A DNA stretch of 64,000 nt, taken from assembly GCF_010730355.1 (NCBI RefSeq), contig NZ_AP022576.1, positions 3,410,001 through 3,474,000 on the forward strand, written 5' to 3'. The position numbers and the translations under genes were made by a program. Below the pieces are notes generated by a model. It was not told the DNA's origin. It was given only the letters and a program-made list of their open reading frames with translations, and did not search any database. Positions 15,438-24,929 of the stretch are shown piece by piece. Source of the DNA: Mycobacterium florentinum (GTDB lineage: Bacteria; Actinomycetota; Actinomycetes; Mycobacteriales; Mycobacteriaceae). Positions within the stretch are counted from its first letter, which is position 1. Every line of letters begins with the position of its first letter.

Positions 15438-17048
15438 ATGGCCATCTCAACGCAGTCCTCGCGGTACGCAGCGCCACACCCGGTCGACGTCGCGCAGGGC
15501 TGGGAGCTCGAACGGGTCACCGCGCCCAGCCGGCTGTTCGGTGCCAACGGTTTGCGCGCCGGCCCGGACGGTCGCATCTACATCGCCCAGGTGACCGGCA
15601 GTCAGATCAGCGCGCTGGATCACCGCACCGGGGAATTGGTGACCGCCAGCCCCAAGGGTGGCGACATCGTGGCGCCCGACGACGTCGCGTTCGACCCCAG
15701 CGGCAACTTATACGCGACCGAGGTGATGGACGGCCGGGTCAGCGTGCGCGACACCAGCGGTCGAACCCGGGTGTTGCGTGACGACGTACCCTCGGCCAAC
15801 GGCATCACCTTCCATGGGGGCCGGTTGTTCATCGGCGAGTGCCGCGAGGGCGGGCGGCTGCTGGAGTTCGACCTGGCGGGCGGACCGCCACGGGTGCTCT
15901 TGGAGAACGTGCCGTCCCCGAATGCGATGGAGGTCGGCCCCGACGGCCTGCTCTACTTCCCGGTGATGGGCGCCAACGAAATCTGGCGCATCGATCCCGA
16001 CGGCGGCGAACCACAGTGTGTCGCACGCGATCTCGGTGTGCCCGACTCGGTCAAGTTCGACGCGCAGGGCTACATCGTCTCGACGCAGGTCGCGAGCGGA
16101 CAGGTGCTGCGCATCGATCCCCGCAGCGGCGAACAGCGTCTGCTCGCCCAGCTGAATCCGGGCCTGGACAACTGCACCTTCGTCGGCGACCAGCTGTTCG
16201 TCTCCAACTTCACCGGCGAGATCACCGAGATATCGCCAAACGGCACAACACGATCCGTGTTGGCAGGCGGGCTCAACTGGCCGATGGACCTGGCGGTGGG
16301 CAACGACGGACAGCTCTACGTCGCCGACGGCACCTACTTCTACGTCGCCCTGCCCGACGGCTCCTTGCACACCGCGGGAATGCTGTTCAGCCCCGGTTAT
16401 CCCGGATTCCTGCGTGGCGTTGTGGCGAGCGGACCCGGCGAGTTCGTCGTGACGACGTCCGGCGGTCAGGTCAGCCGCTACCGGCCCGAGGCGAGCGAAA
16501 GCGAAGTACTGGCAGACGGTTTCGACCAGCTCTACGGCGTCGCCCTGAGCGCCGGTGGTGTGGTGTTCGCGGAATTGGGCACCGGGCGGGTGCTGTCATG
16601 GGAGTCCGGTGGTCTCGAGGTGCTGGCCACCGATCTGCGCGAGCCGGTCGGCGTCGCGATCGACGCCGACGGGGCCTGCCTGGTCGCGGAGGCCGGAGCC
16701 GGTCGCGTGGTCAGGGTGAACGGGTCGAGGACCGACACCGTTGTCTCCGATCTACAACGCCCGCAAGGGATTCTAGTCCGCGACGGTGTGCTCTACGTCG
16801 TCGACGCCGGGGCCAAGGAGTTGATCGCGTTCGATCTGGCCGGTGGCGCACGGCGCACGATCGCGTCCGGGCTGCCGGTCGGTCCCCCGCCCGGTGTGAC
16901 GCCCAAGCCGTTGCGCGGCATGCCACCGTTTTCCGGGCCGCAGGGGCCCTTTGCCGGGATCGCCGCCGCGGCCGACGGGACGCTGTACATCTCGGCCGAC
17001 GGCGACGGTAGCGTGCTGGCACTGCGCCAGACCACGGACGGCGGCTGA
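15438..17048 (+). CDS. SMP-30/gluconolactonase-like beta-propeller protein
   Basis: A 536-residue protein made of repeated propeller blades with the pattern hhhDpDGplYhADxxxGxVhRhD, for example VAFDPSGNLYATE, MEVGPDGLLYFPV, LAVGNDGQLYVAD and VAIDADGACLVAE. About ten or more blades are visible, so it is longer than a simple six-bladed SMP-30 lactonase (about 300). There is no signal peptide. First gene of the plus-strand operon; its TGA overlaps the GntR ATG. Facing a Baeyer-Villiger monooxygenase operon, a lactone hydrolase role is reasonable; a purely binding NHL-type role is the alternative. Confidence 0.82.
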   Translation: MAISTQSSRYAAPHPVDVAQGWELERVTAPSRLFGANGLRAGPDGRIYIAQVTGSQISALDHRTGELVTASPKGGDIVAPDDVAFDPSGNLYATEVMDGRVSVRDTSGRTRVLRDDVPSANGITFHGGRLFIGECREGGRLLEFDLAGGPPRVLLENVPSPNAMEVGPDGLLYFPVMGANEIWRIDPDGGEPQCVARDLGVPDSVKFDAQGYIVSTQVASGQVLRIDPRSGEQRLLAQLNPGLDNCTFVGDQLFVSNFTGEITEISPNGTTRSVLAGGLNWPMDLAVGNDGQLYVADGTYFYVALPDGSLHTAGMLFSPGYPGFLRGVVASGPGEFVVTTSGGQVSRYRPEASESEVLADGFDQLYGVALSAGGVVFAELGTGRVLSWESGGLEVLATDLREPVGVAIDADGACLVAEAGAGRVVRVNGSRTDTVVSDLQRPQGILVRDGVLYVVDAGAKELIAFDLAGGARRTIASGLPVGPPPGVTPKPLRGMPPFSGPQGPFAGIAAAADGTLYISADGDGSVLALRQTTDGG

Positions 17049-17797
17049 TGCCCCAGGCCATCGCGGGCGACCACCGCTACCTACAGATCGCACGCACGCT
17101 GCGTAAGGAGATCGTCGACGGCGTCTACCCGGTGGGCTCGCAGCTGCCGACCGAGCACCAATTGTGCGAGCGTTTCGCGGTGAGCCGCTATACCGTCCGC
17201 GAAGCGCTGCGCCGGTTGCGGGAGGACAACCTGGTCGCGTCTCGACCGCGGGCGGGCACCCGGGTGGTTCCCCGTCCGGCATCGAGTTCCTATGCCCAGG
17301 ACGCACTCTCGATCGACGACCTGCTCGCGTTCGCGGCCGGCGCGCAGCTGACCATCGAATCCAACGCGATGGTGACGATCGACGACGACCTCGCGGCTCG
17401 GACCGGACTCGAGGTCGGCAGCCAGTGGCTGTCGGTCCGCGGCTACCGGCAGGCCGACGGGGCGTCGGTGCCGATGTGCCGCACGGAGTACTACATCAGC
17501 CGGAGTTTCGCCGCGGTCGGCAGGCTGCTGCAACGCCATGCCGGCCCCATTTTTCCGTTGATCGAGGACCTGTTCGGCGTCAGCATCGCGCAGTTGCACC
17601 AGGAGATCGCCGCCGTCCTGCTATCGCCAGAACTGGCCGACGGCCTGGGCGTCGAAGCGGGGACGGCCGCGCTGCAGATGCGGCGCACGTACACGACCTC
17701 CGACGGCGAGGTGGCTCAGGTGACGATCAACACCCACCTCTCGTCGAGGTTTCGCTACGCGATGACCATGCGTCGCGTGACTGGTCAGGCCGGTTGA
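17048..17797 (+). CDS. GntR-family (HutC/UTRA) transcriptional regulator
   Basis: A 249-residue regulator. Residues 9-75 are a GntR winged helix-turn-helix (IVDGVYPVGSQLPTEHQLCE, then FAVSRYTVREALRRL), followed by a UTRA ligand domain to the end. The ATG shares its first base with the stop of the upstream lactonase-like gene, so both are cotranslated. Regulators of this type sense a pathway metabolite and release palindromic operators; the perfect 18-bp palindrome in the divergent promoter region is the natural target. Confidence 0.92.
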   Translation: MPQAIAGDHRYLQIARTLRKEIVDGVYPVGSQLPTEHQLCERFAVSRYTVREALRRLREDNLVASRPRAGTRVVPRPASSSYAQDALSIDDLLAFAAGAQLTIESNAMVTIDDDLAARTGLEVGSQWLSVRGYRQADGASVPMCRTEYYISRSFAAVGRLLQRHAGPIFPLIEDLFGVSIAQLHQEIAAVLLSPELADGLGVEAGTAALQMRRTYTTSDGEVAQVTINTHLSSRFRYAMTMRRVTGQAG

Positions 17798-17798
17798 G

Positions 17799-19400
17799 GT
17801 GATCACCCGGGCCGCGCACGACACCGCACTTGCCTCCGAGGCATATCGCCGCTCGCTGTGGGTGCACACCACGTTGGCCGATTCACTGCGCACCGCGGCG
17901 GAGCTATCACCGGGGCGAACGGTTCTGGTGGACAAAGACATTCGGCTGGATTGCGCCTCACTGTACGCACAGGCCAGCGCGCTGGCGGCAGCGATGCTGG
18001 CGCGGATGCCGACCGGCAGCGTCGTGTCGTTCATGCTGCCGAACTGGCACGAGGCCGCCGTCGTCTATCTGGCCGCGACACTGGCCGGAATGGTGGTGAA
18101 CCCGATCCTGCCCTCGCTGCGCGACCACGACCTGCGTTTTGTCCTCGAAGACGCGTCTACTGCAATGGTTTTCGTCCCGGGTCACTACGGCGGGCATGAC
18201 TACGCGGGGATGCTCGAACGCGTGACGGCCGCGCTGAGCCCGGCGCCGGCCGTGGTGGTGGTGCGCGGCGACCCCGGTCCGCACACCTCGTACGCAGCGC
18301 TACTGGCCGAGCGGCGCGACGCGGCATTTCCGGCGCTGGATCCCGATGCCGTGCGGATGATTCTCTACACATCCGGCACCACAAGTCGCCCGAAAGGCGT
18401 CCTGCACACCCATAATTCGATACACGCCCTGATCTTTCAGATCCGCGACCACTGGATGATCGAACCCGGCGACAAATTCCTGGTCCCGTCGCCGATCGCC
18501 CACATCGGTGGCTCTATATACGCGTTCGAATGCCCGCTGCTGCTGGGAACGACGGCAGTGCTGATGGACCGCTGGGAACCTTCGCAGGCGGTCGCGTTGA
18601 TGGACGCCGAACGCTGTACCCACATGGCCGGGGCCACCCCGTTTTTGCAGCAGCTGTTGTCCGCCGCCCAGCGCGCCGAAACCCACCTGCCCGACTTGAA
18701 GGTGTTCGTCTGCGGCGGCGCATCCGTATCGCCGCCGCTGATCCGCCGCGCTACCCAGTATTTCGAGCATGCGGTGGTCACCCGGGTGTACGGATGCACG
18801 GAAGTGCCCGTCGCGACGGTCGGCGCCCCGCGGCCCGGCGAAGCCGATCACGCGGCGGACACCGACGGCAGGCCCGGGATCGCCGAGATCAAGCTCGTCG
18901 CGCACGAGGCGGCGCCCGCCGGTGACGGGGAGATCTGTGTGCGCGGCCCGCAGATGCTGGTGGGCTACCGTCATCCCGAAGACGAATCTTTGGATTCCGC
19001 AGGCTTTTTCCGCACCGGGGACCTCGGGCGCTGGGTCGATCAGAAGTACCTGGTCGTGACCGGCCGGGCCAAGGACGTCATCATCCGCAGCGGTGAGAAC
19101 ATTTCGGCCAAGGAGGTCGAGGACCTGCTCGCCGACCATCCCGGCATCGCCGAAATCGCGGTCGTCGGACTGCCCGACGAGCGCACCGGCGAGCGGGCGT
19201 GTGCCGTGATCGTTCCCTCGGGCACCGAGCACCCGGACGTCGCGAGTCTGCTTGCGCTGCTGGTGAGCAAGGGCGTCGCCAAATTCAAGGCACCGGAACA
19301 GGTCGTGATCGCCGACGCGCTGCCGAAGAACGACGCCGGAAAGGTTCTCAAGCATCGGATCCGGGCGTCATTGCTGCGGACGGGAACCGAGGATGGGTGA
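17799..19400 (+). CDS. Acyl-CoA synthetase (AMP-dependent, FadD-like)
   Basis: A 533-residue ANL-superfamily enzyme. The P-loop-like motif A10-type segment is [18 protein letters not shown], then YGCTE (adenine site), FRTGDLGRW with the ribose-binding Asp, and the C-terminal catalytic lysine in [10 protein letters not shown]. It starts with GTG one base after the GntR stop and overlaps the next SDR by 8 bp. It should convert a carboxylic acid of the pathway, such as the ring-opened hydroxy acid or its product, to the CoA thioester. Confidence 0.9.
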   Translation: MITRAAHDTALASEAYRRSLWVHTTLADSLRTAAELSPGRTVLVDKDIRLDCASLYAQASALAAAMLARMPTGSVVSFMLPNWHEAAVVYLAATLAGMVVNPILPSLRDHDLRFVLEDASTAMVFVPGHYGGHDYAGMLERVTAALSPAPAVVVVRGDPGPHTSYAALLAERRDAAFPALDPDAVRMILYTSGTTSRPKGVLHTHNSIHALIFQIRDHWMIEPGDKFLVPSPIAHIGGSIYAFECPLLLGTTAVLMDRWEPSQAVALMDAERCTHMAGATPFLQQLLSAAQRAETHLPDLKVFVCGGASVSPPLIRRATQYFEHAVVTRVYGCTEVPVATVGAPRPGEADHAADTDGRPGIAEIKLVAHEAAPAGDGEICVRGPQMLVGYRHPEDESLDSAGFFRTGDLGRWVDQKYLVVTGRAKDVIIRSGENISAKEVEDLLADHPGIAEIAVVGLPDERTGERACAVIVPSGTEHPDVASLLALLVSKGVAKFKAPEQVVIADALPKNDAGKVLKHRIRASLLRTGTEDG

Positions 19401-20175
19401 GATGCAGGTCGCTATCGTCACGGGAGCCAGCAGCGGTATCGGCTTGGGCTGCGCGGTAAAACTGGCCGAAATGGGCATGGCGGTCGTGGGCAGCGGCCGG
19501 GACCGAGACCGGCTCGCCGAACTCGAAAAGGCGATCGGCGATCCGGATCGCGTCGCCACCCTCGCGGTCGACCTGACCGACGATGACGCGCCGCGACGCA
19601 TCGTGGACCTCGCGGTCGGGCGATGGGGTCGCATCGACTTCCTGATCAACAACGCCGGCGTGGGCAGCCCCAAACCGCTGCACGAGACGGACGACGAAAC
19701 CCTGGACTATTTCCTGGGTTTGATGCTGCGGGCACCGTTTCGGCTCGCTCGCGAGGTGCTGCCGCACATGTCACCCGGATCGGCGATCATCAACGTGACG
19801 TCGACATTCGCGGTCGTCGGCGGCTTGCGCGGCGGCGCCTACTCCGCCGCCAAGGGCGGGCTGACCGCCCTGACCACCCACATCGCCTGCCAGTACGGCG
19901 CGTCGGGGATCCGCTGCAATGCCGTCGCACCCGGGGTGACGGTGACGCCAATGGTCGAGAAGCGCTTGGCGGACGAGCGATTCCGCAAGATCAACACCGA
20001 GATGACCCCGCATCAACGGTTGGGCCGCATCGACGACATCGCCAGCACCGTCGCCTTCCTGTGCTCGCCGGGCGGAAGTTTCATCAACGGCCAAACGATC
20101 GTCGTGGACGGCGGCTGGAGTTCGACGAAGTACCTGTCCGAGTCCGCGCTGAATTCGCGGTGGATCGAGCAATGA
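19393..20175 (+). CDS. Short-chain dehydrogenase
   Basis: A 260-residue classical SDR (FabG-like): cofactor motif [12 protein letters not shown], a serine in NVTSTFA and the active site YSAAK, closing with [10 protein letters not shown]. It starts inside the end of the synthetase gene (8-bp overlap); an in-frame ATG at 19402 is an alternative start. Its TGA overlaps the ATG of the second synthetase (ATGA). A pathway alcohol or hydroxyacyl-CoA is the likely substrate. Confidence 0.88.
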   Translation: MGEMQVAIVTGASSGIGLGCAVKLAEMGMAVVGSGRDRDRLAELEKAIGDPDRVATLAVDLTDDDAPRRIVDLAVGRWGRIDFLINNAGVGSPKPLHETDDETLDYFLGLMLRAPFRLAREVLPHMSPGSAIINVTSTFAVVGGLRGGAYSAAKGGLTALTTHIACQYGASGIRCNAVAPGVTVTPMVEKRLADERFRKINTEMTPHQRLGRIDDIASTVAFLCSPGGSFINGQTIVVDGGWSSTKYLSESALNSRWIEQ

Positions 20176-21644
20176 ATCTGTTTGCGATGCTCGAGCAGGC
20201 CGCAAGCCGGTTCCCCGATCGCGGCGCCGTGTACCTCGGCAATCACCGGGTCTGCACGTGGGTTGAGTTGCGGGACAGGGCGTTACGCCTGGCCGCGTCG
20301 ATCCGCCAACAGCACGGGGCGGGTGCTCGTATCGCGATCGCGACCCACAACCGCCCCGAGATCATCGAGTTGATGTTCGCGATCTGGGCCGCCGAGTGCG
20401 TCGTCGTCCCGATCAACTACAAGCTGCATCCGCGCGAGATGGCGCAGATCCTCGAGGACGCGGGCGCGGCTCGGGTGTTCGCCTCGTCCGCCATCGGCGG
20501 CGAGCTTGCGTCGTTGACCGCGACACCGACGGAAGTCATTGACTCCGGGGACTATTCGCGACGATTCGCCGCCGCGCCGTGGGCTCCGCCGCGCACCGAC
20601 CCGGCGGCGCTGGCGTGGCTGTTCTACACCAGCGGAACCACCGGCCGGTCCAAGGGCGCGATGCTGTCGCACCGCAACCTCACGGCGATGACGGTCGCCC
20701 ACCTGGCCGACATCGACGATCCGGACGAGGGCTGCAGCCTCGTGCATGCGGCGCCGATGTCGCACGGCTCCGGCCTGTACGTGCTGCCGTACGTGCTGCG
20801 CGCCGCCCGTCAGGTGGTGCCGTCCTCGGGTGCATTCGATCCCGACGAGTTTCTCGATCTCTGCGCGCAGCACCCGGCCGCCAGCGCATTTCTGGCTCCC
20901 ACGATGGTGCAGCGGCTGGTCGATACGGGCCGCGGCCGTACGGCCAGTCTCAAGAAGATCGTCTACGGCGGTGGGCCCATGTATGTCGAAAGCCTGCGCA
21001 AGGCGATCACGGCGTTCGGCCCGATCTTCGCGCAGATTTACGGGCAGGGCGAGTCCCCGATGACCATCACCGGGCTGCGCGGCGTCGATCACGAGTCGGG
21101 CGACGACGCCATTCTCGGTTCGGTCGGTTATGCGCGCTCGGGAATGGAGGTCGCGGTGCTGCGCGCGGACGGTCAGCGGGCACCCGTCGGCGAGATCGGC
21201 GAAATCGTCTGCAGCGGAGACGCGGTGATGTCCGGATACTGGCGAAACCCCGACGCGACCGCTGCCACGCTCAAAGATGGCTGGCTCTACACCGGTGACA
21301 TGGGTTCCTTCGACTCGCGGGGTTATCTGACGCTGCGCGATCGGTCGAAAGATGTTGTCATCAGCGGTGGGAGCAACATCTACCCCCGGGAGGTGGAGGA
21401 GGTGCTGCTCGAGCACCCCGGAGTCGCCGAGGCATGCGTGGTGGGCACGCCCGACGCCGAGTGGGGCGAGGTGGTGGTCGCGTTCATCGTCGGCGCGGTC
21501 GACCCGGCCGCTTTGGACGCGCATCTGTTGCGGCGCATTGCCCGTTTCAAACGACCCAAGCGGTACGAATTCGTCGACGAGTTACCGAAAAACAGCTACG
21601 GCAAGGTGCTCAGGCGGGAACTGCGGGCCAGCTTGGCGCGGTGA
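20172..21644 (+). CDS. Second acyl-CoA synthetase of the catabolic operon
   Basis: A 490-residue ANL enzyme starting at the ATG that overlaps the SDR stop (ATGA). Motifs: [41 protein letters not shown] and the C-terminal [14 protein letters not shown] with the catalytic lysine. The frame is open well upstream, but that part is antisense-like sequence inside the SDR. Two synthetases in one operon suggest activation of two different acids, such as an early substrate and a late cleavage product. Confidence 0.9.
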   Translation: MNLFAMLEQAASRFPDRGAVYLGNHRVCTWVELRDRALRLAASIRQQHGAGARIAIATHNRPEIIELMFAIWAAECVVVPINYKLHPREMAQILEDAGAARVFASSAIGGELASLTATPTEVIDSGDYSRRFAAAPWAPPRTDPAALAWLFYTSGTTGRSKGAMLSHRNLTAMTVAHLADIDDPDEGCSLVHAAPMSHGSGLYVLPYVLRAARQVVPSSGAFDPDEFLDLCAQHPAASAFLAPTMVQRLVDTGRGRTASLKKIVYGGGPMYVESLRKAITAFGPIFAQIYGQGESPMTITGLRGVDHESGDDAILGSVGYARSGMEVAVLRADGQRAPVGEIGEIVCSGDAVMSGYWRNPDATAATLKDGWLYTGDMGSFDSRGYLTLRDRSKDVVISGGSNIYPREVEEVLLEHPGVAEACVVGTPDAEWGEVVVAFIVGAVDPAALDAHLLRRIARFKRPKRYEFVDELPKNSYGKVLRRELRASLAR

Positions 21645-21682
21645 GCCCGCGGCGAATGCCGAGAGAAATCAAGGAGGTCGCA

Positions 21683-22843
21683 ATGAAGTGTCGTGCCGCG
21701 GTGATTCGCGGGGTCGGCCAGGACTGGGAGATCCGCGAGATCGAGCTAGATCCGCCCCGCGCCGGTGAGGTCCTGGTGCGGATGGCCGTCGCCGGGGTCT
21801 GCCACTCCGACGACCACCTGTTCACCGGCGACGTCGTGCCGACCCCCGAGGTGCTGGCCGCCAGCGGCCAGCCCGCACCGGACTGGTTCCCGCTGCTCGG
21901 CGGTCACGAGGGTGCCGGTGCGGTCGCCGAGGTCGGGCCGGGCGTGACGACGGTGCGGCCCGGCGATCACGTGGCGCTGTCGTTCATTCCGGCGTGCGGC
22001 AGTTGCCGGTTCTGCGTGAACGGGCAGAGCTACATCTGCGACATCGGCGCCAGCCTGTTCCGGCGGGAGATGCCGACCGACGGAACGTGTCGCCGGCACC
22101 TCGGCGACGAAAACCTGTTGGCCTACGGTCAACTCGGCACGTTTGCCGAATATGCGGTGCTGTCGGAGAAGTCCGTCATCAAGATCGACGACGCGATCCC
22201 CTTCCATGCCGCCTCCCTGGTGTCGTGCGGGGTCAGCACCGGCTGGGGCTCCGCGACGATCTCGGCCGGCACCGAGCCCGGCGACACCGTCGTGGTCATC
22301 GGCACCGGCGGGGTCGGGATGAACGCCCTGCAGGGCGCGCGAGCTGTCGGCGCAACCTATGTTGTCGGGGTGGATCCGGTTGACTCCAAACGGGATTCGG
22401 CCAAGTTCTTCGGGGCCACCCATACCGCCGCGTCGGCCGAGGAAGCGATCCCGTTGGTCAGGGAGATCACCGGCGGCCTGATGGCCGACCGGGTGGTGGT
22501 CTGTCCCGGCGTGGTGCACGTCGACTTGATCCCGTTGGCGCTCACGCTGCTGCGCAAGGGCGGGATCTGCGTGCTCACCGGTATCACCCCGTACACCGAA
22601 CCTCCGACACCGTTGGTTCTGCAGGAGATGACGCTGTCGGCCAAACAACTCCGCGGGGCTCTGTACGGCGGGATGAACCCGCGCACCAGCGTGCCGCTGC
22701 TGTTGTCGTTGTATCAGGCGGGCGCACTCAAACTCGACGAGCTGGTCACCCGCCACTATCGGCTCGAGGACATCAACGAGGCGATGACGGATTTGCGCGA
22801 GGGCCGCAACATTCGCGGCGTGATCGATTTCGCCGGTACGTGA
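21683..22843 (+). CDS. NDMA-type zinc-dependent alcohol dehydrogenase
   Basis: A 386-residue zinc MDR. Catalytic zinc ligands Cys40 and His75 (VCHSD and GGHEGAG), structural zinc cysteines 105, 108, 111 and 119, and a cofactor motif IGTGGVGMNALQGA. The insert around SLFRREMPTDGTCRRH is typical of the mycobacterial group related to AdhD and the NDMA-dependent (mycofactocin-linked) alcohol dehydrogenases. The ATG has a strong AAGGAGG ribosome site. Last gene of the plus-strand operon; it may start the pathway by oxidising the primary substrate alcohol. Confidence 0.9.
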   Translation: MKCRAAVIRGVGQDWEIREIELDPPRAGEVLVRMAVAGVCHSDDHLFTGDVVPTPEVLAASGQPAPDWFPLLGGHEGAGAVAEVGPGVTTVRPGDHVALSFIPACGSCRFCVNGQSYICDIGASLFRREMPTDGTCRRHLGDENLLAYGQLGTFAEYAVLSEKSVIKIDDAIPFHAASLVSCGVSTGWGSATISAGTEPGDTVVVIGTGGVGMNALQGARAVGATYVVGVDPVDSKRDSAKFFGATHTAASAEEAIPLVREITGGLMADRVVVCPGVVHVDLIPLALTLLRKGGICVLTGITPYTEPPTPLVLQEMTLSAKQLRGALYGGMNPRTSVPLLLSLYQAGALKLDELVTRHYRLEDINEAMTDLREGRNIRGVIDFAGT

Positions 22844-22856
22844 TCGCGGGCGCAGA

Positions 22857-23318
22857 TCATCCGGACTCGAAGTGACTCCGAATGCCGGCCAGCATCTTGA
22901 TGTGTGCCTTGACCCCCTCGCGGACGGTCACCCCGGCCAACGGCCGCGGGGCGGTGAACCCTATCCGCTCGGTGACCCGGGTGCCGCCGTCGACCGGTTC
23001 GAAACTCACCGTGCCGCGCAGCCGCACCCCGGGTGACTGATCGGCCTCGGTGAGCACAACGCCGCTGGCGGGCACTCGCAGCCTGGCCTGATAGGAGGTG
23101 CGGATCGTGAATGGCCCCAACGGGATTCGGTCGACCACCCGGTAGGTCTGCTGGTAGCCGTCCTGGGTTTCGCTGCGGGACACCGATTCCACGGACACGA
23201 TCAGCGGGTGGACGAGCTTGATGTTGTTCAGGTCCACGTAATAGTCGCGCACCGCGTCGGGCGGCGCGGGCACCAGCTCGGACAGCGTCCGGTCGGTGTG
23301 CACGGTCCACCAGCTCAT
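22857..23318 (-). CDS. SRPBCC-fold protein (polyketide cyclase/dehydrase-like)
   Basis: A 153-residue single-domain protein with a START/SRPBCC pattern: N-terminal helix with PAPPDAVRDYYVDLNN, an antiparallel sheet with FEPVDGGTRVTERIGF, and a C-terminal helix REGVKAHIKMLAGIRSHF. Such proteins bind hydrophobic ligands; function is unknown. It is convergent with the alcohol dehydrogenase and divergent from a SnoaL-like gene. Confidence 0.78.
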   Translation of the reverse strand: MSWWTVHTDRTLSELVPAPPDAVRDYYVDLNNIKLVHPLIVSVESVSRSETQDGYQQTYRVVDRIPLGPFTIRTSYQARLRVPASGVVLTEADQSPGVRLRGTVSFEPVDGGTRVTERIGFTAPRPLAGVTVREGVKAHIKMLAGIRSHFESG

Positions 23319-23357
23319 GGAGGAAATCTAGCCCGGGGATGCGGGAAAGGCCCGCGG

Positions 23358-23407
23358 GCGTAACGCCACGCGACATTCTGTCGGGTTTTTCGACCGTGGC
23401 GTTACGC
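23358..23407. repeat. 12-bp inverted repeat between divergent genes
   Basis: GCGTAACGCCAC (23358-23369) recurs as its perfect reverse complement GTGGCGTTACGC (23396-23407), 26 bp apart. A smaller CGACA/TGTCG hairpin followed by GGGTTTTT lies inside. The repeat sits between two divergent start codons, so two operators for a shared regulator is one reading; a stem-loop is another. Confidence 0.7.
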
Positions 23408-23435
23408 TCGGCGCAGACAGCGGAGCGGAGGCGAC

Positions 23436-23807
23436 ATGGGCAACCAAGGTCACGTGGTCGAGCGCTACCTGGAATGCCTGGCCGCCCACGACTGGGACGG
23501 ACTGGCCGACACCATCGCCGAGGAAGGCCTGACCCGGGAGGGTCCGTTCTGCGATGTCGTCGACGGCAAGGCGCGCTACGTCGCCTATCTGCGCAAGGTA
23601 TGCACCAATCTCAAGGGCCACCGGTTGCACGTGCAGCGGGTCTCACACGTGGACTCCCGGATGTCGTTCGCCGAGCTGTCCGAGACGTTCGAGATCGACG
23701 GCGTCGCGACGACGTGGCCCGAATGCATCCTGTTCGAGCAAGACAACGACGGCTTGATCGCTCGGGTCAGCGTGTTTTTCAAGCAGCGCCACGCCGACAA
23801 CACGTAG
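23436..23807 (+). CDS. SnoaL/NTF2-like small protein
   Basis: A 123-residue protein with the NTF2/SnoaL layout: N-terminal helix VVERYLECLAAHDWDGLADTI, a cone-shaped sheet, and a closing strand LIARVSVFFKQRHAD. Members include limonene epoxide hydrolases, steroid isomerases and binding proteins. The catalytic role is not visible. Nothing ties it firmly to its neighbours. Confidence 0.75.
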   Translation: MGNQGHVVERYLECLAAHDWDGLADTIAEEGLTREGPFCDVVDGKARYVAYLRKVCTNLKGHRLHVQRVSHVDSRMSFAELSETFEIDGVATTWPECILFEQDNDGLIARVSVFFKQRHADNT

Positions 23808-23850
23808 CGGTCTATTCCCTCGCTCGCGGAATTGACCTAACGTGTCAGGG

Positions 23851-24075
23851 ATGGAGGCAGATGCGACTCCGGAGTCGGTAGCGGTCGAGAAATTGCACTC
23901 GGGCGACCCGATCACCGATTGTGGCCAGCGGTACATTGTTCTCGAATCGAAATCCCTCGGCGATAGCTGCGTAGTTCTCGAACTGGAGTCCCGGGTGGAT
24001 CACCAGCTGCAGGTCATCGAGAAGTCCTTCCCGGCCGGATACCAGGTCGACAGGGCACACCACCGAATTCTGTAA
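23851..24075 (+). CDS. Small hypothetical protein
   Basis: A 74-residue acidic ORF beginning MEADATPESVAVEKLH; a GTG nine bases upstream (23842) is the alternative start. The middle (QRYIVLESKSLGDSCVVLEL) alternates like short beta strands. I do not recognise the family. It ends just before a strong hairpin shared with the convergent DUF899 gene, which supports a real transcription unit. Confidence 0.55.
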   Translation: MEADATPESVAVEKLHSGDPITDCGQRYIVLESKSLGDSCVVLELESRVDHQLQVIEKSFPAGYQVDRAHHRIL

Positions 24076-24098
24076 AGCGAATTCACGCGTCGGAAAAT

Positions 24099-24134
24099 AA
24101 TGCGCGAGTAGCCGTGGGACGGCTACCGCGCATT
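24099..24134. terminator. Strong bidirectional hairpin terminator
   Basis: AATGCGCG-A-GTAGCCGT pairs with ACGGCTAC-CGCGCATT around a GGG loop: 16 base pairs with a single bulged A. On the minus strand the stem is followed by TTATTTTCC, a fair U-tract, so it fits an intrinsic terminator for the DUF899 gene and it also closes the small plus-strand ORF. Confidence 0.85.
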
Positions 24135-24162
24135 CGTGTTATTCGGGCCTAATTCCGGGCAA

Positions 24163-24903
24163 TCAAACGCGTTTACGCGGCGGCCGTTGGTCGTTGGGAT
24201 CGTTCGGGTCGGGTTCGCCGAACCACCGCGACGGCTCGTGCTGCCCGTAGGCGTCATGCCAGTCCCACCACTCGTACGGCGCGGTCTGCGGGTACCCCGG
24301 CGGCGAGTCCTCCCAGGCCTCCTGGCGCCCCAGCGCCGTCATGTCCAGGAAGCTCCACGTGTTGCCCAGCACCTCGTCGCCCCGGTTGTTGATGAAGTAG
24401 GTGCGGAAAACCCGGTCGCCGTCCCGGATGAAGGCGTTCGTGCCGTGCCACTCGTGCACGCCGAAGTCGACATCGAAGCTGTCCGTGATCGTGTACCACG
24501 GCATTTGCCAGCCCATCCGCGCCTTGAGGCGGTCGATGTCGGGCTGGGGTGCACGCGAGGCGAACACCAAGGTGGTGTCGCGCGCGTTGAGATGGGCGAG
24601 ATTCCCGATGTGGTCGGCGATCATCGAGCAGCCGCGGCAGGCGTGGTCGGGCCAGCCGTGGACGTCGGGCCCGAAAAAGGCACGGTAGACGATCAACTGG
24701 CGCCGGCCTTCGAAGAGCTCCAGCAGGTTCACCCGGCCGTCCGGCGCATCGAATTCGTACTGCTGGTCCACTGCCAGCCACGGCATGCGCCGCCGCATGG
24801 CCGCCAGCGCATCATGGGCGCGCAGCACCTCCTTCTCCTTGACCAGCAGCCGCTGATGCTCGGCCGCCCACTCCTGCGCCGACACGATCGGTGGTGTGTC
24901 CAT
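24163..24903 (-). CDS. DUF899 family thioredoxin-fold protein
   Basis: A 246-residue DUF899 protein: the N-terminal AAEHQRLLVKEKEVLR helix, RRMPWLAVDQQYEF, and the conserved HACRGCSMIADHIGNL segment where a peroxiredoxin-like fold would place its cysteines (CRGC), then YFINNRGDEVLGNTWSFLDMTALGRQE. The biochemical role of the family is not established. It lies 26 bp downstream of an SDR and both are divergent from an ECF sigma factor gene, an arrangement suggesting control by that factor. Confidence 0.88.
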   Translation of the reverse strand: MDTPPIVSAQEWAAEHQRLLVKEKEVLRAHDALAAMRRRMPWLAVDQQYEFDAPDGRVNLLELFEGRRQLIVYRAFFGPDVHGWPDHACRGCSMIADHIGNLAHLNARDTTLVFASRAPQPDIDRLKARMGWQMPWYTITDSFDVDFGVHEWHGTNAFIRDGDRVFRTYFINNRGDEVLGNTWSFLDMTALGRQEAWEDSPPGYPQTAPYEWWDWHDAYGQHEPSRWFGEPDPNDPNDQRPPRKRV

Positions 24904-24929
24904 TGTGTTGTCCGCCTTTCGATTTGATG

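Noticed and set aside
19623..21644. A 673-residue version of the second synthetase in the catabolic operon
   Set aside because: The first 183 codons lie inside the SDR gene in another frame; the ATGA overlap at 20172 gives a normal-length enzyme.
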